A stretch of DNA of 64,000 nucleotides from Paenibacillus sp. MBLB1832 (GTDB lineage: Bacteria > Bacillota > Bacilli > Paenibacillales > NBRC-103111). The DNA lies in assembly GCF_032271945.1 (NCBI RefSeq), contig NZ_CP130319.1, forward strand, positions 3,429,001 to 3,493,000, read 5' to 3'. The stretch's first letter is position 1. Each line of letters begins with the position of its first letter. The translations under genes were made by a program, and so were the position numbers. This document shows, piece after piece, positions 35,246 to 44,587 of this stretch. The notes beneath the pieces are model-generated. The model was not told the origin of the DNA. It saw nothing but the letters and a program-made list of their open reading frames with translations, and searched no databases.

Positions 35246-35884
35246 TTATTCCCCGGTTTTGCGGGGCAGAATCGAAATTTTACTCGCTTGCACATCCATA
35301 CCTCGTTCAACAGCTTCCATAATCATTTTCTTCACGGTAAGGTTCTCAGCGCCTTTCGCAACGACGATGACACCGCGAATTTTGGGCTTAATGTATTTGA
35401 GCACAAGCGGTTTCTGATCGCCCGAAACTTGATACAAGACAACTTCACCGCTTCGCGTTACCTGGGAAATATTACGTGTTGCTCCACCGTTGTCGCGTTC
35501 CGTCGTCATAGTCTGATTATCGTTATAATTTTTGTCCACGGTCATTTCTTCCGTTGATTCAATGGTAACGAGAACTTCCACATCGCCGACACCGACAATT
35601 TTTTGCAGGATTTCCTTCAGCTGATCACCATAGGTCTTCTCATAATCATGAAAACTCGAGTTTTCCTTGGAGGAGCTTCCTGCAAACACTTCCTTAGTTG
35701 GGGGCGGGGACGCTCTGCCTGTGCCAATGGGATCCAGATCTTTGACAGTGATAAATGAGTTAATAATCATCAGCGCAGCTCCTAAAAGCCCTACCATAAT
35801 GAGCCATAACAACGTATTTTTACGTTTTGGTCCACCAGGCCCGCCTCCGAATTTGTGCTCCATCCATTGCAGCAATGTTCCCAT
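35246..35884 (-). CDS. spoIIIAG: Stage III sporulation protein AG
   Basis: Ring-forming component of the feeding-tube/secretion apparatus. 212 aa from the ATG at 35884 (GAGGTG 5 nt upstream). An N-terminal basic segment, one membrane helix (about residues 23-42), then the soluble domain LKEILQKIVGVGDVEVLVTI and VVAKGAENLTVKKMIMEAVE. Stop is 40 bp before the spoIIIAH start. Confidence 0.92.
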   Translation of the reverse strand: MGTLLQWMEHKFGGGPGGPKRKNTLLWLIMVGLLGAALMIINSFITVKDLDPIGTGRASPPPTKEVFAGSSSKENSSFHDYEKTYGDQLKEILQKIVGVGDVEVLVTIESTEEMTVDKNYNDNQTMTTERDNGGATRNISQVTRSGEVVLYQVSGDQKPLVLKYIKPKIRGVIVVAKGAENLTVKKMIMEAVERGMDVQASKISILPRKTGE

Positions 35885-35888
35885 CGAT

Positions 35889-36632
35889 TCACCTCGCCAT
35901 CCGTCCTTTACTTTGCTCGACTCCAATTTCGATGAGGTCTGGATCGACTAGCCAATTTCGTGCCAACCCTTGTTTGAGTTGATCTACTTCTTGCTGACTT
36001 ATTTTGGCTGGTTGATCCCCAGTTGCCTCGTTTGACCCGATTGACTGTTGCTTGTGTGAAGTCGGGATTGATCCAATTTTGACTGGATCCACAGGCTTAA
36101 TGGGCTCCATCGCCGCGATGCTCTTGGCCTGTGTTGCAGACTGTTTTCTCGCTTCTATATCATCAAGGGTCACCTTCACATTGGAGATGGCAGGCTTCCC
36201 GTTATTGTCCAGTTGTACTTGCACTTGAACCTTTTGGACTGGCCATTTCGTTTGTTTCTGAAGATCCTCTTTCATTAATCCTTCTAGCTGTCTTTGTACG
36301 AGTTCTACCGTTTTCTTCCCATCGGCATCTTGCATTTTGCGTGCACTGTTCTTGATATCACTCAACGTCGGTATTGATGTGGCATTTCCCCCACCGCTGG
36401 CGAGCATCGTTCGCTCGTTCTGAGACTTCTCTGCCTGACTCAGCAGCTTGTCGATATCCCAATCTTTCTTGAACAGTTGCAGGACCGGCGTCAGCAGTGT
36501 CAGCAGAATGAAGAGGCTTAAGACCGTCTTCACATAGCGTTGCATGGTGTTACTCGGGAGCAGCAGATCTACAAATGTCGCAAGCATGATGACCATAATG
36601 ACGGTTTTCAGCCATCCAGCTAACCAATCCAT
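35889..36632 (-). CDS. spoIIIAF: Stage III sporulation protein AF
   Basis: 247 aa. Two N-terminal membrane helices (about residues 7-25 and 35-52, WLKTVIMVIMLATFVDLLLP), then a soluble domain with VELVQRQLEGLMKEDLQ. Longer than the 206 aa of B. subtilis because of a Gln/Ser/Pro-rich insert (about 160-205). AAAGGAG 7 nt before the ATG. Confidence 0.9.
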   Translation of the reverse strand: MDWLAGWLKTVIMVIMLATFVDLLLPSNTMQRYVKTVLSLFILLTLLTPVLQLFKKDWDIDKLLSQAEKSQNERTMLASGGGNATSIPTLSDIKNSARKMQDADGKKTVELVQRQLEGLMKEDLQKQTKWPVQKVQVQVQLDNNGKPAISNVKVTLDDIEARKQSATQAKSIAAMEPIKPVDPVKIGSIPTSHKQQSIGSNEATGDQPAKISQQEVDQLKQGLARNWLVDPDLIEIGVEQSKGRMAR

Positions 36633-36645
36633 CGCGGAGCTCCTT

Positions 36646-37845
36646 TCATCTCATCATGACGGATACATTGCTGATCGTAATCATGATCGTCAATGCCAGA
36701 AAAAACATAAGACTTACGGCCGCCAGTGCCGCAAACACATAAATTAAACTTTTACCTATCGTCTGGAGACAAGAAATCATGGGGCTATCGCCTAATGGCT
36801 GCATAAGCGCTGCTGATAAGTTATAAATGAATGCCAAGGTTAAAATTTTGATGGCAGGAAACGCACACAGCATGACGAGAATCACAACGCCTACAAGTCC
36901 TATCGCATTTTTCACGAGCAAGGAGGCACCAATCACAGTTTCTGTTGCATCCGAGAACAGTCGGCCAACGACGGGCACGAAATTGCCCGTAATATACTTG
37001 GCGGTCCGAATGGCCACACCGTCTCTAACAGCTCCCGCAGTACCTTGAATGGAAATGACGCCAAGGAATACTGTCACGAATACTCCTAGCAGGCTTAGGC
37101 TCACGGTTCGCAACAGATTAGCCAGTTGGGTCACCTTGAATTTATCACTCAGCGAGCTCACGATATGCAGGACAGCGGAGAGAAACAAGAGCGGAAAGAC
37201 AAAGACATAGATGGCTGTACCTACCGAATGAATCATGAATACAATCAAGGGATGAAGAATCGCAACAGACGTCACATTGCCCATGGAGGCTAACAAAGTG
37301 AGCATCAGCGGCATTATGGCGATCATGAACTGAATCATGGAAGAAATGGCCGACTTCGCATACCCGATCGCTACACTGAAGCTGTTGACGGCAATAATGA
37401 TCAAGACCATGTAGGTAATCGTGTATCCGAGCTTGCTGACGGTATTTCGTTCGAATGAGCTCTGCAGTGTTTCCAAAATCATGCTAAACACTGTAAGCAC
37501 CACAATGGATGCCAGCAGTTTGCCGTTAATAATGATTTCGTGGAACACATAGCTGAGCAATCCTTTGAAAATGCTTTTCATGCTGATTCCCTTGGTTCCC
37601 AAGAGAAGTTCCATAAAAGTCGGCGGCTTATTTTCAGGAAAATAGCCCCCATATTCCTTCATGAGCCCATCCCAAAATTGCTCGACCGGCTCGGTATGCA
37701 ATCGGTTAGCTTGTTCTTTAATGACGGCGTCTGTCGGCGATTCTGCGGTAAGCGAACCCGACATCCCTAACCATAATCCTATGGTCAAAATGAAAACCAA
37801 GACCCACCTGTTGTTCAGCTTCTGGTGCGAATAGAGTTGAATCAT
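36646..37845 (-). CDS. spoIIIAE: Stage III sporulation protein AE
   Basis: Polytopic subunit of the SpoIIIA complex. 399 aa from the ATG at 37845 (AGGAG 8 nt upstream). A signal-like hydrophobic N-terminus (about residues 13-33) and about eight membrane helices; the FEIIINGKLLAS-like region and GTAGAVRDGVAIRTAKYITG match the family. Confidence 0.93.
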   Translation of the reverse strand: MIQLYSHQKLNNRWVLVFILTIGLWLGMSGSLTAESPTDAVIKEQANRLHTEPVEQFWDGLMKEYGGYFPENKPPTFMELLLGTKGISMKSIFKGLLSYVFHEIIINGKLLASIVVLTVFSMILETLQSSFERNTVSKLGYTITYMVLIIIAVNSFSVAIGYAKSAISSMIQFMIAIMPLMLTLLASMGNVTSVAILHPLIVFMIHSVGTAIYVFVFPLLFLSAVLHIVSSLSDKFKVTQLANLLRTVSLSLLGVFVTVFLGVISIQGTAGAVRDGVAIRTAKYITGNFVPVVGRLFSDATETVIGASLLVKNAIGLVGVVILVMLCAFPAIKILTLAFIYNLSAALMQPLGDSPMISCLQTIGKSLIYVFAALAAVSLMFFLALTIMITISNVSVMMR

Positions 37846-37870
37846 GCATGTCACTCCTTGGGTGAATCTT

Positions 37871-38260
37871 CTAGGTAGGGAGCAATTTCACGACCGTCTC
37901 AATGATGACTGTTATGATCGGAATCGCCATCACCATGATGAGCACCTTGCCAGAGAGCTCGATTTTGGAAGCGATGGATTCTTGGCCGGCATCACGGACG
38001 ATTTGGGCTCCGAATTCCGCGATATACGCGACGCCAATGATTTTAAGTATCGTTTTGAGAAACACGATATTCACATTGGACTTAACGGCTAAATCCTCCA
38101 GTACGCCGATGACGGATGAAATTTTGCCTATTAAGAACAAGAAAATCATGATGCCTGTAAAAGCAGCGAGCAGGAAGGCGAACATCGGCTTCTGTTCCTT
38201 GATGATGAGCGTTAAAATCGTAACGATAAGTCCTAATCCTACGATTTGGATAATTTCCAT
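37871..38260 (-). CDS. spoIIIAD: Stage III sporulation protein AD
   Basis: 129 aa, four membrane helices, a stretched relative of SpoIIIAC (IIGVAYIAEFGAQIVRDAGQ is diagnostic). GAGG 7 nt before the ATG. Confidence 0.92.
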   Translation of the reverse strand: MEIIQIVGLGLIVTILTLIIKEQKPMFAFLLAAFTGIMIFLFLIGKISSVIGVLEDLAVKSNVNIVFLKTILKIIGVAYIAEFGAQIVRDAGQESIASKIELSGKVLIMVMAIPIITVIIETVVKLLPT

Positions 38261-38280
38261 CCGGCTACCTCATTGCTACC

Positions 38281-38484
38281 TCATTGGAATAGGAAGATGG
38301 TTTTGATTTCTTTAAACAAGTTATCCAGCATGCTGACGACCATGAAAAGCACGACCACAAAGCCGATTACTGTGACCCAGTGCGCCATATCTTCTTTTCC
38401 CATCTGCTTTAACACCGAATGAATCATAGCGATAATGATCCCGATACCGGCAATTTGAAAGATGGCATTCACATCTACGTTCAT
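38281..38484 (-). CDS. spoIIIAC: Stage III sporulation protein AC
   Basis: 67 aa from the ATG at 38484 (GAGG upstream); two membrane helices with IFQIAGIGIIIAMIHSVLKQ and MGKEDMAHWVTVIGFVVVLF. B. subtilis SpoIIIAC is 68 aa. Confidence 0.93.
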   Translation of the reverse strand: MNVDVNAIFQIAGIGIIIAMIHSVLKQMGKEDMAHWVTVIGFVVVLFMVVSMLDNLFKEIKTIFLFQ

Positions 38485-38537
38485 TCCTGGCACCTCACTC
38501 TGCCCACATTGAACTTGTCATTCACGGGGCTCCCCCG

Positions 38538-39056
38538 TTAAAACATTAAGATTACGATTAGGGCACCGATAAGTACGCCTAGGCTTTTCCACATTTTCTC
38601 GTAGCGCTGCTGATCGTCTCTCGCGTCGGTTTCTTCGGATTGAAGCTGCGAAATGGCTAGCCGCAAATGCTTGATTTGATCGCTTTGATCCGATAAGCCC
38701 AGATTAGGACCCAATTGGAGCATCACCTCTTGTTCTGGCTGTCGCATGGAGGTTCTAACCCATACTTCTTTCACGACATCCTGCCACAGCTCTCGAAGGG
38801 AGGCTCCATTGCTTATCTGTAATCGCTCAGACACGTTGCGAAACAAGGAGGCTAGCGGTTCTCCCACTTGCTTGCTAACTGATGAGAAGGCTTCTGGGAG
38901 CGGCGTCAGCGCATACGCAATTTCGGTCTCTAACCGACCTAATGCGTTGATTAATCCGCGTATTTGCTTAGGTCGCCTAACGTAATGTGCTGCTTGCAAG
39001 AAGCCATACAGGGTAGCTGCTCCGAAAATGAGCACTCCGCCAACAAATTTCAGCAT
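38538..39056 (-). CDS. spoIIIAB: Stage III sporulation protein AB
   Basis: 172 aa. The start is placed at the third of three consecutive ATGs (39056) because AAGGAAG is correctly spaced and the family begins MLK. An N-terminal membrane anchor, a helical GspF-like body (RPKQIRGLINALGRLETEIA) and a C-terminal membrane helix (about residues 155-171). Confidence 0.9.
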   Translation of the reverse strand: MLKFVGGVLIFGAATLYGFLQAAHYVRRPKQIRGLINALGRLETEIAYALTPLPEAFSSVSKQVGEPLASLFRNVSERLQISNGASLRELWQDVVKEVWVRTSMRQPEQEVMLQLGPNLGLSDQSDQIKHLRLAISQLQSEETDARDDQQRYEKMWKSLGVLIGALIVILMF

Positions 39057-39082
39057 CATCATCTTCCTTTGCATGCGTCATG

Positions 39083-40045
39083 TCACTGGGTTGCCTTGCC
39101 TTGATGGTCCAAGATTCGATAGGAAGCTGGTGCTCCTTTTCTTCGCTGGAGGATGACATATTTCATGAATACTCCTTCCTCCATCAACTGCTTCAGTACT
39201 GGCCTTCTTCGTACATCCTCATAGCTCGCGCCATGCGCAGAAGCCAACACGCGTATCCCCGTGTGAACAGCCTCGTGGATGGCAATTGCGTCCTCGGATC
39301 GGCCAATCTCGTCCACAATGAGCACCTCTGGCGACATGGAGCGAATCATCATCATCATGCCTTCTGCCTTCGGGCATCCATCGAGAACATCGGTACGCGG
39401 ACCCAAATCAAACCTCGGAACGCCTTTTACACTAGCTGCGAGTTCGGAGCGTTCGTCGACGATGCCAACTTTTTTACCAGACAAGTCGGCATTTCGATGG
39501 CCCCACTCTCCCCGGGATATCAGTCTGGCCAGATCGCGAAGCAGTGTTGTCTTACCTTGCTGAGGCGGCGAGATGATTAGTGTGTGATGGATATTCCCTC
39601 TGCTCGGATCTACCAGATAAGGCAAAATGTCTTGACCCACACCTCGTATTTCGCGCGCGATCCGAATATTGAAGGAGCTCACATCGCGAATTTGTTTCAC
39701 ATGCCCCTGGTCCAGAATTGTTCGACCAGCCAGTCCCACTCGATGGCCGCCAGACACGGTGATATACCCTCTCCGTAGTTCTTCTTCAAAGGTATACAGC
39801 GAGTGATTCGTCAGCATCTCAAGCAGTGTCTGACAATCTTGGCGATTTGGCTTGTACGCCTGCGATTCCTGATTCATCATTTGCCCGCGTTCACTAATGA
39901 AGGCGTAGCGGTCCTCCCAGCTTATTTCTAAAGGGCGGGACTCTCTCACTCTAATCTCTTCCAGATTCGCTTGTACGTTAGCCGGAAGCTCACTAAGCAG
40001 CATTCGAATGTTCTGTGGCAGCAAATGCGCAATACTCGCTAGCAT
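39083..40045 (-). CDS. spoIIIAA: Stage III sporulation protein AA, AAA ATPase
   Basis: Secretion-ATPase-like motor of the SpoIIIA complex. 320 aa from the ATG at 40045. Walker A ISPPQQGKTTLLRDLARLIS (about residue 165), Walker B VLIVDEIGRSEDA. A TTG six codons upstream overlaps the ribosome site GGAGGG and is less likely. First gene of the eight-gene operon. Confidence 0.93.
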   Translation of the reverse strand: MLASIAHLLPQNIRMLLSELPANVQANLEEIRVRESRPLEISWEDRYAFISERGQMMNQESQAYKPNRQDCQTLLEMLTNHSLYTFEEELRRGYITVSGGHRVGLAGRTILDQGHVKQIRDVSSFNIRIAREIRGVGQDILPYLVDPSRGNIHHTLIISPPQQGKTTLLRDLARLISRGEWGHRNADLSGKKVGIVDERSELAASVKGVPRFDLGPRTDVLDGCPKAEGMMMMIRSMSPEVLIVDEIGRSEDAIAIHEAVHTGIRVLASAHGASYEDVRRRPVLKQLMEEGVFMKYVILQRRKGAPASYRILDHQGKATQ

Positions 40046-40084
40046 GGGGAGACAGCCCTCCAAGTTGTCCAGTCTTCTATATTT

Positions 40085-40113
40085 ATTTCTATGCTTACTA
40101 GAAAGAAATATGA
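40085..40113 (-). promoter_or_regulatory. Sigma-E-like promoter of the spoIIIA operon
   Basis: Minus-strand TCATATT (40113-40107), 13 bp, CATAGAAAT (40093-40085) fits the sigma-E pattern KMATATT / CATACAMT apart from two positions in the -10. It lies 40 bp before spoIIIAA. Confidence 0.5.
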
Positions 40114-40117
40114 CCGA

Positions 40118-40381
40118 TTACTTTTTAATAATCCCAATAAACAGACAACACACCCCTACAATGATCCACAACAGCTTGCCATATGATAGTTTTTCCGCGA
40201 TGCCTACTAAACCTATCGTTGTCGTTGTTAGTAGTACTAGAGGTCCTACTAGAGCAAGTGTTGCGTTTACTAGAAGCGCTTTCTCGATCGTTGCCAGTCG
40301 CAGCATCAGAATGGCTGCAATCAATTCGATGCTTCCAGACATGATTCTCAGCGAAGCCATGGTCAGCACGATTTTGTTCAT
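40118..40381 (-). CDS. yqhV: YqhV family membrane protein (DUF2619)
   Basis: 87 aa, three membrane helices (LIAAILMLRLATIEKALLVN, LVGPLVLLTTTTIGLVGIAE). Start at the ATG at 40381, 8 nt after GGAGG; an earlier ATG in another frame is a shadow. In B. subtilis yqhV sits upstream of spoIIIAA, as here. Function unknown. Confidence 0.85.
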   Translation of the reverse strand: MNKIVLTMASLRIMSGSIELIAAILMLRLATIEKALLVNATLALVGPLVLLTTTTIGLVGIAEKLSYGKLLWIIVGVCCLFIGIIKK

Positions 40382-40443
40382 CCATGATTCCTCCCTTTTT
40401 AACCTACCTTATGCGAGCTCGTCTCATTTTAGGCATGCTGGGC

Positions 40444-40471
40444 ACCTCCATTTGCGCTAATGCATATGCTG
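40444..40471 (+). promoter_or_regulatory. Possible sigma-K-like promoter of the sulfolactate genes
   Basis: AC (40444-40445), 17 bp, CATATGCTG (40463-40471) matches AC-N16/17-CATANNNTA at all but the last position, 43 bp before the ATG. Such short patterns occur by chance, so this is tentative. Confidence 0.3.
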
Positions 40472-40514
40472 AACACATAATTGATCCTTCGAAGGACAGT
40501 GAGGAGAATTACCG

Positions 40515-41318
40515 ATGGAGATGACTTCTCAATTGAAATGGAACCCCGTTCTAGTCGACCCTACAGGCAGGAGACAGATGAAACCAAGAACGTTGGGGAA
40601 AACAATGGTCATGGATAAAGGGCTCGGACTGCTCGCTTTCCAAGATCTCATCCAAACTTCGCAAGCTCATGTGGATATGATCAAGCTTGGCTTCGGCACT
40701 TCCGTCCTTTACCCGCAAGCCGTGCTGCGAAGTAAAATAAACTTGGCCAAAGAGAATGGCATACTCATTTATCCAGGAGGCACATTTCTGGAAGCGGCCG
40801 TTCATCAGAACGCGGTGGATTCTTTTTTTGACATGATCATTGAACTTGGATTTAATGCAGTAGAAATATCAGACGGCACCATTCATATGGAGCGCAGACT
40901 TAGAAATGAGCTCATTGCACGAGGGTTAGATGAAGGATTAGCAGTCATTACGGAGTATGGTAAAAAAGGGTGGGGTTCCACGATTGAACTCGCCGAATTA
41001 ATTGAAACCGTCTTGATCGATTCGGAGCTTGGCGCATCGCTTGTTACGATTGAAGCCCGTGAATCTGGCAAGGGTGTAGGGATTTTCGATGACAACGGCG
41101 CCTGTAAAGATGAAGAATTACAAAGCGTATTGGCTTCGATCTCAGGAGAATTGCTCCTGTGGGAAGCACCGCTCAAACATCAACAAGTACATCTTATTCG
41201 TACACTCGGTGCAGATATCCATTTGGGAAATATTTCGCCGGATGAAGTTATTGCTTTAGAAGCTTTGCGGAGAGGACTTCGTTCTGACACGCTGATCTCG
41301 ACCATTAGAAAGGGTTAA
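40515..41318 (+). CDS. Phosphosulfolactate synthase (ComA/YitD-like)
   Basis: Adds sulfite to phosphoenolpyruvate to give phosphosulfolactate. 267 aa, TIM-barrel style: GKTMVMDKGLGLLAFQDLIQ, VDMIKLGFGTSVLYP, YPGGTFLEAAV, AVEISDGTIHM, ITEYGKKGW, and a C-terminal IHLGNISPDEVIALEALRRG. GAGGAG 8 nt before the ATG. In B. subtilis the YitCD pair makes sulfolactate, an abundant spore compound; here the pair stands beside the spoIIIA operon. Confidence 0.9.
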   Translation: MEMTSQLKWNPVLVDPTGRRQMKPRTLGKTMVMDKGLGLLAFQDLIQTSQAHVDMIKLGFGTSVLYPQAVLRSKINLAKENGILIYPGGTFLEAAVHQNAVDSFFDMIIELGFNAVEISDGTIHMERRLRNELIARGLDEGLAVITEYGKKGWGSTIELAELIETVLIDSELGASLVTIEARESGKGVGIFDDNGACKDEELQSVLASISGELLLWEAPLKHQQVHLIRTLGADIHLGNISPDEVIALEALRRGLRSDTLISTIRKG

Positions 41319-41324
41319 CAACAC

Positions 41325-42044
41325 ATGCATATCGAGGTGATCGCCAACATCGGCGAAGCAAGAAGTGACGAGTACCTTAATAAGACCGTCATCGTCGTTG
41401 ATGTTTTACGTGCTACCAGCACCATCATCACCGCCTTAATGAATGGCTGCAGGGAAGTCATCCCTGTTGAAACAGTCATCAAAGCCAAAGAATGCGCTCG
41501 CAGGGGTGATTTGTTAGGCGGCGAACGCTATTGCAAAAAAATTCCTGGATTTGACTTGGGGAATTCACCCATCGAATACACTAGAGAAGCTGTGGAAGGC
41601 AGACGGATTATCCTGACGACAACGAACGGCACACGCGGTATTCAAAAAGCGATTAAAGCCGATCATGTGCTTGCCGGCGCCTTACTGAATGGCAGAGCCG
41701 CGGCAGCTGCCGCGATCGAGCTTAAGCGTGATACCGTCATCGTCTGTGCGGGGACACAGGATGTTTTCTCCTTAGAAGACGGACTCTGCGCCGGACTCCT
41801 TCTGGATGAAATCGCAAGTCAGCTTGGCGAAGCCAGCATGCAGACGAATGATTTCGGCCTTGCGATGCGCAGTTGCTATCACGAATCTAAGGATCGACTG
41901 CTTGACACCATCCTAGCTTCCAGCAACGGTAAAAAAATGAAAAAGTCCGGCTTCCTTGCGGATGTCGAACTTTGCGCGCAGTGCAATTTATTCGATTGTG
42001 TACCCATTCTTGAACAGGATCATATGATACCTTATCTTCGGTAA
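41325..42044 (+). CDS. 2-phosphosulfolactate phosphatase (ComB/YitC-like)
   Basis: Removes the phosphate to give sulfolactate. 239 aa: VVDVLRATSTIITALMNGCR, LLGGERYCKKIPGFDLGNSP, ILTTTNGTRGIQKA, VCAGTQDVFSLEDGLCAGLL. It begins 6 bp after the synthase stop, so the two form an operon. Confidence 0.92.
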   Translation: MHIEVIANIGEARSDEYLNKTVIVVDVLRATSTIITALMNGCREVIPVETVIKAKECARRGDLLGGERYCKKIPGFDLGNSPIEYTREAVEGRRIILTTTNGTRGIQKAIKADHVLAGALLNGRAAAAAAIELKRDTVIVCAGTQDVFSLEDGLCAGLLLDEIASQLGEASMQTNDFGLAMRSCYHESKDRLLDTILASSNGKKMKKSGFLADVELCAQCNLFDCVPILEQDHMIPYLR

Positions 42045-42135
42045 GCTGTGGTAACACACTCTGCACTATGCGTTCTAAATACAAGCCCCCGTCATAATTT
42101 AGTATGACGATGATTATAGACAAGGGGCTGTGTGC

Positions 42136-42600
42136 ATGAACGGGGATTTGCTGTTAGTTGTTCTGATCATTATTGGATTGATCGGCCGCTCGCCAATTAT
42201 TACGACTGCGGCTTGTATTTTACTTGCCATCAAATTAATCGGGTTGGATCGATACTTCCCGACCATGGAGCGCAGAGGCTTGGAGCTGGGTCTGTTGTTT
42301 CTTACGATTGGCGTCTTAATCCCTTTCGCGAGCGACCGCATCTCGATGAAAGATATTCTATCCGTGTTTACGACTCCACCAGGAATTGTTGCGCTCTTAG
42401 GCGGAGCCATCGCCACTTATATGAATGGCAAGGGTTTGGAGTTACTAAAAGTAGACCCACAATTAATTGTGGGTCTTGTCATTGGTTCGATTTTCGGCAT
42501 TTTGTTTATGCGCGGCATTCCCGTAGGTCCCTTGATGGCGGCGGGAATCACCGCATTCTTATTAAAGCTTGCCTATTTCATCGCAGGTAAACTGCACTGA
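42136..42600 (+). CDS. DUF441 membrane protein (YtwI-like)
   Basis: 154 aa from the ATG at 42136 (AAGGGG 8 nt upstream; a GTG two codons earlier is close to it). Four hydrophobic segments; [20 protein letters not shown] and [20 protein letters not shown] are characteristic of DUF441. Separate from the upstream pair by 91 bp. Function unknown. Confidence 0.85.
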   Translation: MNGDLLLVVLIIIGLIGRSPIITTAACILLAIKLIGLDRYFPTMERRGLELGLLFLTIGVLIPFASDRISMKDILSVFTTPPGIVALLGGAIATYMNGKGLELLKVDPQLIVGLVIGSIFGILFMRGIPVGPLMAAGITAFLLKLAYFIAGKLH

Positions 42601-42619
42601 ACGGGGAGGTTTCGCCGTC

Positions 42620-43876
42620 TTAGCGACGATCTTCTGGACCGCCAACAAATGCTTGCACGGAGGTGTCCAAGCCATACGCTGTATGGAGCGCACGAATAAC
42701 ATCCGTCAATTGTGCATTGTCGATCACACAGGACATTTTTATCTCCGATGTACTTACTAATGAGATGGTAATGCCTAGATCGGAAATCACCTTGAACATC
42801 GTTGCAGCAACGCCAGGGGAACTAACCATGCCCGCACCAACGATTGATACTTTAACCAAATTTACTTCAGATGTCACTTCGCGGTAGCCCACTTCCGAGC
42901 GAATTTGTTCAATAACATCCAAGGCTTTCTCACGATCAGCCAACGTTGTTGTGAAAGAGAAATCGGCCGAACCGTTGATTACACCGCTTTGAACGATGAT
43001 GTCCACATCGATTTGTACTTCTGCGAGCGCAAGAAATACCTTTGCCAGTTGACCTGGTTTCTCAGGAACACCCAGAATACTAATTCTTGCTACGTTTTTG
43101 TCATATGCGATACCACGAACGACGATTCCTTGTTCCATGACTGCTTCCTCCTTCACGTTGGTGCCTTCATTGTAATTAAAGCTTGAACGAACCACGAGGG
43201 TTACATTGTAATTTTTCGCGTATTCAACAGCCCTTGGATGAAGCACGGCTGCCCCTAAATTTGCAAGCTCGAGCATTTCATCATATGAGATTTCCGACAG
43301 CTTTCTAGCCACTTTCACGATACGAGGATCCGTGGAGTAGATGCCGTCAACATCTGTGTAAATCTCGCACAGATCCGCTTTGATCGCTGCCGCAAGCGCT
43401 ACAGCCGTTGTATCAGATCCGCCGCGCCCTAATGTTGTGATTTCCCCTGCTTCCGTCATACCTTGGAAACCTGCAACAATCACAACGTTCCCTTGCTCAA
43501 TCGCATTCAACACGCGGTGCGGCTGAATATCGGTAATTCTTGCTTTCCCATGGACAGGCTCGGTAAAAATGCCACTCTGCCAGCCCGTATACGAAACCGC
43601 TTGTTCACCTAGACTATGTATAGCCATTGATAAAAGAGCTACGGAAACTTGTTCACCTGTTGTTAAAAGCATATCCATTTCACGAGCCGGAGGGGCTCCA
43701 TCGTAAATTTGCTTAGACAAGTCAATTAATTCATCCGTTGTATCACCCATCGCAGAGACGACAACCACACAGCTGTGACCAGCTTGTTTACGCTCTACGA
43801 TTCTTTTTGCAACTCGCTTCATTCGCTCCGCATCACCAACAGAGCTACCGCCAAATTTCATCACTATAAGAGACAA
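42620..43876 (-). CDS. Aspartate kinase
   Basis: Phosphorylates L-aspartate, first step to lysine, threonine, methionine and diaminopimelate. 418 aa from the TTG at 43876 (AGGAG 10 nt upstream); the frame is open 28 codons further but without a ribosome site. Kinase domain (IVMKFGGSSVGDAERMKRVA, TLGRGGSDTTAVALAAAIKA, EIYTDVDGIYSTDP) and two ACT domains at the C-terminus (ISILGVPEKPGQLAKVF; VSIVGAGMVSSPGVAATMFK). The lysine- or diaminopimelate-regulated isoform cannot be told from sequence alone. Confidence 0.92.
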   Translation of the reverse strand: MSLIVMKFGGSSVGDAERMKRVAKRIVERKQAGHSCVVVVSAMGDTTDELIDLSKQIYDGAPPAREMDMLLTTGEQVSVALLSMAIHSLGEQAVSYTGWQSGIFTEPVHGKARITDIQPHRVLNAIEQGNVVIVAGFQGMTEAGEITTLGRGGSDTTAVALAAAIKADLCEIYTDVDGIYSTDPRIVKVARKLSEISYDEMLELANLGAAVLHPRAVEYAKNYNVTLVVRSSFNYNEGTNVKEEAVMEQGIVVRGIAYDKNVARISILGVPEKPGQLAKVFLALAEVQIDVDIIVQSGVINGSADFSFTTTLADREKALDVIEQIRSEVGYREVTSEVNLVKVSIVGAGMVSSPGVAATMFKVISDLGITISLVSTSEIKMSCVIDNAQLTDVIRALHTAYGLDTSVQAFVGGPEDRR

Positions 43877-43960
43877 AGCTGACCCACTCCTAACGCATAC
43901 TAGTGCATAACAATTCAATATTATAACATATAATCGACAAACTGTGGTATGAAAATGCAA

Positions 43961-43998
43961 AAAAGCCTTTCGGACTCCAGTGAGTCTGAAAGGCTTTT
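43961..43998 (-). terminator. Terminator of efp
   Basis: A 17-bp stem with one G-U pair (43961-43977 with 43982-43998), CAGT loop, with an A-run at 43959-43964 giving TTTTTT on the minus strand. Directly downstream of efp. Confidence 0.9.
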
Positions 43999-44005
43999 GA
44001 ATGAC

Positions 44006-44572
44006 TTATTGGTTGCTAGCGCGGGACAGGTATTTACCGTCATCTGTATCGATGGAAAGTACATCGCCTTCGTTGATAAACAACGGAACCATCACGTTAA
44101 GACCTGTTTCCACTTTCGCATTTTTCAAAGCGCCCTGTGATGTGTTGCCCTTCACACCTGGCTCTGTTTCAACAACTTTCAAGTCAACGCTTTTTGGTAG
44201 GTTAATCCCAAGGATTTCACCTTGATAGCTCATGATCTTGATGTTCATGTTTTCTTTCAGGAAGTTCAATTCCCATTTCAATTGCTCGTGGGAAAGGGAG
44301 ATTTGATCAAACGTCTCCGTATCCATGAACGTGTACTCGTCGCCAGCAGCGTAAAGATATTGCATTTCACGGTTCTCAATGTGAGCACGGCCAACGTTCT
44401 CACCCGCACGGAATGTACGCTCAACCGTATTGCCGTTACGCAGGTTTTTCAACTTGGAGCGCACGAATGCTGCACCTTTACCTGGCTTCACGTGTTGAAA
44501 ATCTAGAACTGTAAAAATGTCATGCTCTACTTCGATTGTTAAACCTGTTTTAAAATCGTTTACTGATATCAC
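44006..44572 (-). CDS. efp: Elongation factor P
   Basis: Relieves ribosome stalling at polyproline. 188 aa, three beta-barrel domains. The modifiable Lys32 is in [13 protein letters not shown]; the family C-terminal signature begins [23 protein letters not shown] start with GGAGGG 8 nt upstream. Between yqhV and yqhT in the bacillar order (aspartate kinase etc. inserted). Confidence 0.95.
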   Translation of the reverse strand: MISVNDFKTGLTIEVEHDIFTVLDFQHVKPGKGAAFVRSKLKNLRNGNTVERTFRAGENVGRAHIENREMQYLYAAGDEYTFMDTETFDQISLSHEQLKWELNFLKENMNIKIMSYQGEILGINLPKSVDLKVVETEPGVKGNTSQGALKNAKVETGLNVMVPLFINEGDVLSIDTDDGKYLSRASNQ

Positions 44573-44587
44573 TTGTAAATCCCTCCG

